NCBI GenBank assembly: GCA_002377025.1
Contig: DFPA01000028.1
Coordinates: 1 to 9,925 of the forward strand
Reading direction: 5' to 3'
Source: Patescibacteria group bacterium UBA3527
Lineage (GTDB): Bacteria > Patescibacteriota > Minisyncoccia > Phycocordibacterales > UBA918
DNA length: 9,925 bases
Both the position numbers and the translations under genes were made by a program. Under the pieces are notes generated by a model, which worked only from the letters and a program-made list of their open reading frames with translations, searched no databases and was not told the DNA's origin. How positions within the stretch are numbered: the stretch's first letter is position 1; each line of letters begins with the position of its first letter. Shown piece after piece: positions 6,538 through 9,925 of the stretch.

Positions 6538-6607
6538 CAACGCGCGGGATTGAACCGCGGACCTCATCCTTACCATGGATGCGCTCTACCGACTGAGCTA
6601 CGTTGGC
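6535..6607 (-). tRNA. tRNA-Thr (anticodon GGT)
   Basis: Acceptor GCCAACG/CGTTGGC, D-stem GCTC/GAGC, anticodon stem CATCC/GGATG with loop ATGGTAA (anticodon GGT, reads ACC), and T-arm CGCGG/CCGCG. Position 32 is A, which is unusual. Discriminator T is followed by CCA at 6532-6534. It is the only tRNA here with an encoded CCA. Its 3' end is copied at 6312-6332 and partly at 4561-4568. Confidence 0.94.
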
Positions 6608-6621
6608 AAATTTAGCCAACG
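6601..6621 (-). promoter_or_regulatory. Leader hairpin competing with the tRNA-Thr acceptor stem
   Basis: CGTTGGC (minus strand 6621-6615) lies 7 nt before the tRNA 5' end and is perfectly complementary to the acceptor 5' strand GCCAACG (6607-6601). The precursor could pair here instead of with its own 3' strand. The function is unknown. The rest of the stretch up to 6775 shows nothing clear. Confidence 0.4.
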
Positions 6622-6775
6622 TTGCACTGAAGCTTGGTTGGCATATGCGAGGAAGACGTCTGCAACTTTTTAGCAGCCGGTTGCAAACGCCCTCCTCTCC
6701 CCCATATCGAAGCGCAGAACCTCTTTAGGTTGCTGGTATCCTAACAAATTAAAAAGCAGTTGAAAACAAATTTTC

Positions 6776-7252
6776 TTAAAAAATTTCCTCAATTTCATAA
6801 CCGAGTATCTTACCTTCGTGATTTTTATCTGCCGGCCGATCAAAGTGAAAATGCCCTTCAAATTTTTTACTTTCTAAAAGATACGGAAACCAATAGACAT
6901 CATCCGACCACATATCACTAAAGGGTATTTCACTGTGAGTAAACCACTTTGGCCTCATTTCCTCAGTTTCAAAAGGCTCGCCCGAAAATTCATCAATTTT
7001 AAATATGTGGACTTCGAGAATATCAGGAACACTGTCAAAGGTGAATTTGAGGAGACCGATTTCTTCATAACTCTGCGGGACTATACAAACTTCTTCCTCG
7101 AACTCCCTGCAAAGCGCTACTTCAAGAGTCTCACCTTCCTCCACTTTGCCACCAAAGCCATTCCATCTACCCTCTCCAAAACCCCGCTTCTTCATGCCAA
7201 GAAGCACTCTCTCTCCATCACAAACTATCCCAAGAGTTAGAACTTGGTTCAT
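6776..7252 (-). CDS. MTH1-like Nudix hydrolase (8-oxo-dGTP diphosphatase type)
   Basis: A 158-residue Nudix protein. The region GMKKRGFGEGRWNGFGGK (19-36) and DMWSDDVYWFP (113-123) closely follow human MTH1/NUDT1 as I recall it, including the counterparts of its nucleobase-binding Asn33, Trp117, Asp119 and Asp120 (here Asn31, Trp115, Asp117, Asp118). The Nudix box runs from Gly35 to Ile57, with metal-binding Glu50, Glu53 and Glu54. Its usual late Gly is Cys56. The likely job is removing oxidised purine nucleotides from the pool in the cytoplasm. I chose ATG 7250-7252 over 7289-7291 because the longer form would be encoded across the repeated terminator at 7283-7309, and TATGAT lies 6 nt before the chosen ATG, suggesting a leaderless mRNA. 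It ends in TAA. Confidence 0.88.
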   Translation of the reverse strand: MNQVLTLGIVCDGERVLLGMKKRGFGEGRWNGFGGKVEEGETLEVALCREFEEEVCIVPQSYEEIGLLKFTFDSVPDILEVHIFKIDEFSGEPFETEEMRPKWFTHSEIPFSDMWSDDVYWFPYLLESKKFEGHFHFDRPADKNHEGKILGYEIEEIF

Positions 7253-7258
7253 ACACAA

Positions 7259-7264
7259 ATCATA
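7259..7264 (-). promoter_or_regulatory. -10 box giving a leaderless Nudix mRNA
   Basis: TATGAT on the minus strand ends 6 nt before ATG 7250-7252, so the mRNA may begin at the A of the start codon. The 17 nt before it contain the GTTACGAGCGAGT motif. The hexamer at the -35 position, TTTTAT, is poor. Confidence 0.45.
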
Positions 7265-7268
7265 TACC

Positions 7269-7316
7269 ACTCGCTCGTAACATAAAAACACCCTCGTCGG
7301 GTGTTTTTACTAACTG
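7269..7316. repeat. 48-bp trailer repeat with terminator, copy 1
   Basis: Matches 7629-7676 at 47 of 48 positions. It contains ACTCGCTCGTAAC, the terminator hairpin at 7283-7309 and TAACTG. At copy 2 it is the trailer of tRNA-Asp. Here it runs into element copy B instead of a tRNA, so it is a displaced copy. Confidence 0.85.
7283..7309. terminator. Bidirectional terminator hairpin
   Basis: TAAAAACACCC and GGGTGTTTTTA form an 11-bp stem with a TCGTC loop. The U-run can work on either strand. It insulates the Nudix gene from upstream minus-strand transcription. Confidence 0.75.
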
Positions 7317-7427
7317 GGGTCAAGTTTCTAGCTAAAATTGTTCACTTCACTCCAATTCTAGCAAGAACTTCCTCCCCGGACTCGACCGTTTTTCTTTCTA
7401 GGAAAAGGAAAGAAAAACATGTCTGCG
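7315..7427. repeat. 113-bp structured repeat element, copy B
   Basis: The second copy of the element at 6331-6443, with one mismatch. Its left flank is CTAACTG (trailer of tRNA-Asp) and its right flank, after TCT, is CGCAGTTAG, the inverse of that flank. It is thus again at the tip of a palindrome built from local tRNA-linked sequence, though this sequence differs from that at copy A. Confidence 0.85.
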
Positions 7428-7430
7428 TCT

Positions 7431-7626
7431 CGCAGTTAGGCACAGAAGCAGAGCAGTCTGCTTCTTAAGCAAAGCCCATATCATTGATGATATGGGCTTT
7501 GCTTACCTAACTGCGCGGTGGACGGGACTTGAACATTACATGTTCAGTACAGGTTGTCGCTATTTTTGCAAAATAGCAGGCAACCTTTTCAAGTCCCTTC
7601 TAAACAGTGCCTTTGCACTGTTTAGA
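7431..7626. repeat. Array of palindromes beside copy B
   Basis: Read left to right: outer arms CGCAGTTAGG (7431-7440) and CCTAACTGCG (7506-7515). Inside them is a 9-bp hairpin (7444-7465, loop GCAG) and a 19-bp hairpin with a 2-nt loop (7466-7505). Then GGGACTTGAA (7524-7533) pairs with TTCAAGTCCC (7588-7597), enclosing GAACAT/ATGTTC, AGGTTG/CAACCT and GCTATTTT/AAAATAGC. Last is a 12-bp hairpin (7599-7626, loop CTTT). No gene is supported in this stretch. Confidence 0.85.
7508..7534 (-). pseudogene. Fragment copy of the tRNA-Asp 3' end
   Basis: Matches the 3' end and trailer of tRNA-Asp (7671-7697) at 24 of 27 positions. The three changes (7518-7520) are adjacent and lie in the acceptor strand. 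The match ends inside the T-arm and no other tRNA part follows. It lies within the palindrome array. Confidence 0.8.
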
Positions 7627-7628
7627 CT

Positions 7629-7676
7629 ACTCGCTCGTAACGTAAAAACACCCTCGTCGGGTGTTTTTACTAACTG
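7629..7676. repeat. 48-bp trailer repeat, copy 2 (true tRNA-Asp trailer)
   Basis: The partner of 7269-7316, directly 3' of tRNA-Asp. It includes the 12-bp hairpin 7642-7670 and the ACTCGCTCGTAAC motif. Confidence 0.85.
7642..7670 (-). terminator. Terminator of tRNA-Asp
   Basis: GTAAAAACACCC and GGGTGTTTTTAC form a perfect 12-bp stem with a TCGTC loop. It lies 6 nt past the discriminator base of tRNA-Asp and has U-runs on both strands. Confidence 0.85.
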
Positions 7677-7752
7677 CGCGAGAGACGGGACTTGAACCCG
7701 CAACCTCCGCCGTGACAGGGCGGCGCTACTAACCAAATTGAGCTACTCCCGC
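7677..7752 (-). tRNA. tRNA-Asp (anticodon GTC)
   Basis: Acceptor GCGGGAG/CTCTCGC (one G-U pair), anticodon stem CCGCC/GGCGG with loop CTGTCAC (anticodon GTC), T-arm GCGGGTTCAAGTCCCGT, and discriminator G as expected for Asp. The D-stem has a C-T mismatch at 13-22. CCA is not encoded. It has no intron. A homing-endonuclease-like gene ends 2 nt before its 5' end, so the two are probably cotranscribed. Confidence 0.94.
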
Positions 7753-7754
7753 AG

Positions 7755-8429
7755 TTAATTCCTTGGCTCCATAAATTTTTCAAAAACCGTCTTTTTTCTA
7801 TGGAGAATAAGGTCATCGCTTGTACAAACATTATCGTACATAACGTGGTAAAGGATTATAGAGTCTTTTGCACTATATTGCAAACGATACGCAGCTCCAC
7901 GCTTAAACAAACTTCCTCCTCTTACACCCAACTTCTGGCAATTCACATGAAGACCTTCGAGAAAGTTGTGGGAACAAGATGTAAATGCTGTAAGTATTGA
8001 TAAATTACTCTTATTTCTATTGGTGTGAATGTGTCCACACCATACATTGCCATCACCATCAAAATACCCTCGAATAAAACTAGACAAGTACTTACTTGGT
8101 ACCCTAGGAAAACACATAGTTTTAGACTTATCATGACTTACACCTAGTCTCACTAAGTCAACACACATCTCCTTACTGCCAACTTGTAATCTGTATTGAG
8201 TATTTTCTCTTGAGGTTCGTGGCCCTCTGATAGATATTTTATGGTTCGAAGATATTGCCTTTCGTATTGCAACTAGTAATTTTTGATCAGTAATCTGAAA
8301 ACTAAAATACTGTCCTCCTCTCGAATTAATGTCATATGAACCGTCGGCAAAGAAAAAGCCAAGAATATAAGCCATATCATGACTCCACTTTTTGAAAAAG
8401 TCTTTATTCACTTCTTTCTTAATCGGCAT
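7755..8429 (-). CDS. LAGLIDADG-family homing endonuclease, free-standing
   Basis: A 224-residue protein with two LAGLIDADG motifs, YILGFFFADGS (21-31 from this start) and FIRGYFDGDGN (118-128). Their acidic residues Asp29 and Asp126 are the expected metal ligands. Two motifs in one chain imply a monomeric DNA endonuclease recognising a long site. It is not inside an intron or intein: it has its own stop (TAA) 2 nt before tRNA-Asp. The ORF can also begin at 8454-8456 (233 residues). I prefer 8427-8429 because TATAAA lies between the two ATGs, 15 nt before the second, and neither has a Shine-Dalgarno sequence. AT-rich (22 of 60 bases G or C at 8041-8100). A maturase role, or simple selfish spread among tRNA loci, is possible. 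Confidence 0.85.
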   Translation of the reverse strand: MPIKKEVNKDFFKKWSHDMAYILGFFFADGSYDINSRGGQYFSFQITDQKLLVAIRKAISSNHKISIRGPRTSRENTQYRLQVGSKEMCVDLVRLGVSHDKSKTMCFPRVPSKYLSSFIRGYFDGDGNVWCGHIHTNRNKSNLSILTAFTSCSHNFLEGLHVNCQKLGVRGGSLFKRGAAYRLQYSAKDSIILYHVMYDNVCTSDDLILHRKKTVFEKFMEPRN

Positions 8430-8499
8430 AAGTAACAAACCAAATTTATACAACATATATTATCACGTGACAGGTAATAGCACTATCCAGATGATCAAA

Positions 8500-8534
8500 A
8501 CAAAAGCCCGCAAGCTTCGCTTGCGGGCTTTTGT
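8500..8534 (-). terminator. Strong bidirectional terminator after tRNA(CAT)
   Basis: ACAAAAGCCCGCAAGC and GCTTGCGGGCTTTTGT form a 16-bp stem (17 with flanking A-T) and a TTC loop. It lies 5 nt past the discriminator base of the tRNA at 8540-8613. It separates that tRNA from the homing endonuclease gene. Confidence 0.92.
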
Positions 8535-8539
8535 TCTTG

Positions 8540-8613
8540 TGTCGACGGGTGGAATTGAACCACCGACCTTAGGTTTATGAGTCCTACGCTCTAACCAACT
8601 GAGCTACGTCGAC
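8540..8613 (-). tRNA. tRNA with anticodon CAT (elongator Met or Ile2)
   Basis: Acceptor GTCGACG/CGTCGAC with a normal 1-72 pair, D-stem GCTC/GAGC, anticodon loop CTCATAA (CAT) on stem TAGG/CCTA with an A-A mismatch at 31-39, T-stem GGTGG/CCACC, and discriminator A followed by CAA. The paired 1-72 and ordinary D-stem exclude the initiator. Sequence alone does not decide between elongator Met and the lysidine-modified Ile2. Confidence 0.9.
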
Positions 8614-8623
8614 ATGTATACCG

Positions 8624-8809
8624 TTACTTCAGTGCCTTAATATAACCCAATAATTTATATTGTAAACTGGAACCCTGTCGAACAGTTAATCTAGCAATGC
8701 CGCAGTATGAATTGTGATTATCATATTTTTTCCTGGACGTCACATTTATATAGTACAGTTTGCCAAATTGCTTCTTAGACAAACCAAGACATCCAGACCA
8801 AAAGTTCAT
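8624..8809 (-). pseudogene. C-terminal fragment of a second HTH-GLYWGEG family gene
   Basis: The 61-residue frame aligns without gaps to residues 163-223 of the gene at 8823-9500, with about 23 identities by hand count, including FWS, QF, VR and LG. Reading upstream in frame gives NKIRAV, which still resembles the homologue's NRIDEI, and then the frame enters the end of the complete copy. The N-terminal HTH and GLYWGEG parts are missing. It starts 13 nt after the complete copy's stop and ends 10 nt before the tRNA(CAT). Most likely a deletion remnant of a tandem duplicate. A translated stand-alone C-terminal domain cannot be excluded. Confidence 0.65.
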
Positions 8810-8822
8810 TACTGCACGAATT

Positions 8823-9500
8823 TTATTTTACTTTAATAGCTTCAATAGCACCAAGCACCTCCCTTCTCATATTAGTGCCTTTCCTAACTTTTATTCTTAG
8901 AGTGCCCATGTGCTTATCAAAATTTTCATACTGTTTCTTTGATTGAGTTTTTATGAGACTAGGTTTTGTGAACTGACTCAAAGATATTGCGAGCTTTTCA
9001 GACCAAAATTTTTCAATTTCATCAATCCTATTTGCGTGTGCTTCGTTTACGCTCACTCTCAAGATTAAGTCCTTCTTCTCGACATGAAAGACAATTTCTA
9101 GCCATTTGACATAGAAAGTCATCATATCAGGATCACTATTTGTAAAACCGAATTCCTGACTACCAGTTTTGTAACCTTCCCCCCAATACAAACCAAGACC
9201 GATACAGTAAATATCCCGATTGGATAAGCTACCTAACTTTTTCACCCCTCTTTTAGTTGCCAGCTCAGTCTCTTTAATTCGTTTAGCACGCACAGTCTCA
9301 GAATAACGCAATAACCCTTCTGAACTTTTTTGCTTATTCCTTTTGGCCAGTTTTTTAATTGCTTTTTCACTCAATTTAATATCACGACACCAGCCACTCA
9401 CCGTACTCTTAGCAGAATCGGTCATCTTGGCTATCTCAGTAATGCTATATCCTAGTTGTCTAAACTTTATTGCAGACTCCTTCTCTTTTACCTTAGCCAT
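8823..9500 (-). CDS. HTH protein with GLYWGEG domain, possible homing-endonuclease relative
   Basis: A 225-residue protein. Residues 8-40 form a resolvase-like helix-turn-helix (FRQLGYSITEIAK, then STVSGWCRD). A lysine-rich, probably helical linker follows (44-90). Then comes YCIGLGLYWGEGYK (98-111) with NSDP (121-124), and a C-terminal half ending in RIKVRKGTNMRREVLGAIEAIK. I do not know a characterised member. The YCIGLGLYWGEG segment resembles a degenerate LAGLIDADG helix with Glu as the acidic residue, so a single-motif, dimeric DNA-binding or cleaving protein is a guess. It lies between two CAT tRNAs, diverges from the intron-bearing tRNA-fMet, and has a truncated tandem paralogue. No Shine-Dalgarno sequence. 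TATAAT lies 12 nt before the ATG. Confidence 0.75.
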   Translation of the reverse strand: MAKVKEKESAIKFRQLGYSITEIAKMTDSAKSTVSGWCRDIKLSEKAIKKLAKRNKQKSSEGLLRYSETVRAKRIKETELATKRGVKKLGSLSNRDIYCIGLGLYWGEGYKTGSQEFGFTNSDPDMMTFYVKWLEIVFHVEKKDLILRVSVNEAHANRIDEIEKFWSEKLAISLSQFTKPSLIKTQSKKQYENFDKHMGTLRIKVRKGTNMRREVLGAIEAIKVK

Positions 9501-9512
9501 AGTTCGGAGGTA

Positions 9513-9518
9513 ATTATA
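9513..9518 (-). promoter_or_regulatory. -10 box of the HTH-GLYWGEG gene
   Basis: A perfect TATAAT on the minus strand ends 12 nt before ATG 9498-9500, giving a leader of only about 5 nt. The -35 match is poor. It lies back to back with the tRNA-fMet promoter. Confidence 0.5.
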
Positions 9519-9535
9519 CTATACATTTACATACC

Positions 9536-9563
9536 TGGACATATCTTTAAATAGTGATATACT
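9536..9563 (+). promoter_or_regulatory. Promoter of tRNA-fMet
   Basis: TGGACA (9536-9541) and TATACT (9558-9563) are 16 nt apart, with an extended TG one base before the -10. The expected start is about 14 nt before the tRNA. Confidence 0.6.
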
Positions 9564-9583
9564 CATCGCATAATTGAATATAT

Positions 9584-9909
9584 AGCGGGGTGGAGAAGTG
9601 GTATCTCGGGAGGCTCATAGGCAACTGTGACCCTTGTCAGTAATGACGAGTGGAAAAATCTTCTAAACTGCTGGAAACCCGTTAGAGTCAGCTTGACTAC
9701 AACGTAATTCGAAAGGATAAGCGTGAATGTTTGAAAACAAGCTGAATTCGGCAATCAGCAGCCAAGTCATCGCAAGATGAAAGGTTCAGAGACTATAATG
9801 GAGAGTTCCAAACAATCTTCAGATTATGGAACATGGTATAGTCCATGCTTATAGGAAACTATAGGAATAACAGAACCTCCAGACCCCGGTTCAAGTCCGG
9901 GCCCCGCAA
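9584..9909 (+). tRNA. Initiator tRNA-fMet (CAT), interrupted by a group I intron
   Basis: Exons 9584-9618 and 9874-9909 join to a 71-nt tRNA. Initiator marks are unpaired A1/A72, the A11-U24 pair in D-stem GAGA/TCTC, and acceptor GCGGGG/CCCCGC closely matching E. coli tRNA-fMet. The anticodon loop CTCATAA on stem GGAGG/CCTCC is whole only after splicing. Only two of the three usual initiator G-C pairs are present: position 29-41 is A-U. T-arm CCCGG/CCGGG, discriminator A, then CAA, so CCA is not encoded. The intron lies between anticodon base U36 and A37. Confidence 0.92.
9619..9873 (+). ncRNA. Group I self-splicing intron in tRNA-fMet
   Basis: 255 nt, with no ORF. Conserved core elements are visible in order: P, AAACTGCTGGAAACCC (9665-9680); Q, AATCAGCAGCCAAG (9753-9766), pairing TGCTG/CAGCA as P4; R, GTTCAGAGACTA (9784-9795); and S, GGTATAGTCC (9835-9844), pairing ACTA/TAGT as P7. 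P1 can form between exon GGCTCAT and intron GTGACC with one bulged C and the required U-G pair at the 5' splice site. The intron ends in G9873, the expected omega G. Splicing is probably autocatalytic. I do not assign a subgroup. Confidence 0.93.
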
Positions 9910-9925
9910 CAACTCACAAACTCCC

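Noticed and set aside
6670..6861. Short minus-strand frame after the Nudix gene
   Set aside because: It overlaps the Nudix 3' end in another frame and has no family resemblance or start signal.
7250..7291. Longer Nudix protein starting at 7289-7291
   Set aside because: The extra 13 residues would be encoded across the terminator hairpin and 48-bp repeat, whereas the start at MNQVLTLG matches the family N-terminus and the -10 spacing.
7431..7626. Integron attC sites
   Set aside because: The inverted arms GTTAG/CTAAC face the wrong way for R'' and R' boxes, the hairpins are perfect rather than having the bulged bases of attC, and no integrase is nearby.
6312..7697. CRISPR array
   Set aside because: There are only two long copies about 1 kb apart, no regular spacers and no cas genes.
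7508..7752. Intron-split tRNA-Asp with its 3' exon at 7508-7534
   Set aside because: tRNA-Asp at 7677-7752 is complete and uninterrupted. The other piece is a diverged partial copy with no matching 5' half.

Overview
The window most resembles a chromosome segment of a reduced-genome bacterium of the Candidate Phyla Radiation (Patescibacteria, perhaps Parcubacteria-like). This is an inference from several traits seen together. Native genes have moderate to low GC and start without Shine-Dalgarno sequences. Several -10 boxes lie only 6-15 nt from the ATG. Most tRNA genes lack an encoded CCA. A tRNA carries a group I intron, small homing-endonuclease-like genes sit beside tRNAs, and release factor 2 is shortened. 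Stops are read as the standard code: RF2, the UGA-reading factor, is encoded, and the genes checked end in TAA or TAG.

Layout. 1-4407: tRNA-Gln, then a compact minus-strand operon transcribed prfB-ftsE-ftsX-pyrG with gaps of 7-21 nt. It joins translation termination, the FtsEX division complex and CTP synthesis. 4408-6607: a tRNA-Thr(CGT) on the plus strand faces a tRNA-Thr(GGT) on the minus strand. Between them lies a compositionally foreign, divergent purM with its own promoter, strong ribosome binding site and terminator. It is framed by perfect 30-bp direct repeats that match the tRNA-Thr(GGT) 3' end and trailer, so it looks like a small tRNA-linked island.

6608-7752: an MTH1-like Nudix hydrolase and tRNA-Asp, with an unusual run of structured repeats. 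A 113-bp element with two hairpins occurs twice with one mismatch, once beside each of tRNA-Thr(GGT) and tRNA-Asp. At each site the flanks copy that tRNA's own 3' end or trailer in direct and inverted orientation, so the element sits at the tip of a palindrome built from local tRNA sequence. Around copy B are more hairpins, including a 19-bp stem with a 2-nt loop.

7755-9925: a two-motif LAGLIDADG protein ends 2 nt before tRNA-Asp. Then come a tRNA(CAT) with a strong terminator, a truncated and a complete copy of an HTH plus 'GLYWGEG' protein family, and, on the plus strand, an initiator tRNA-fMet interrupted by a 255-nt group I intron.

Overall, a conserved housekeeping operon borders a tRNA-rich zone that has repeatedly received mobile or selfish DNA. 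The most novel signal is the repeated element with tRNA-3'-end arms (6312-6552 and 7269-7697). The purM island is probably related to the same tRNA-targeting activity.
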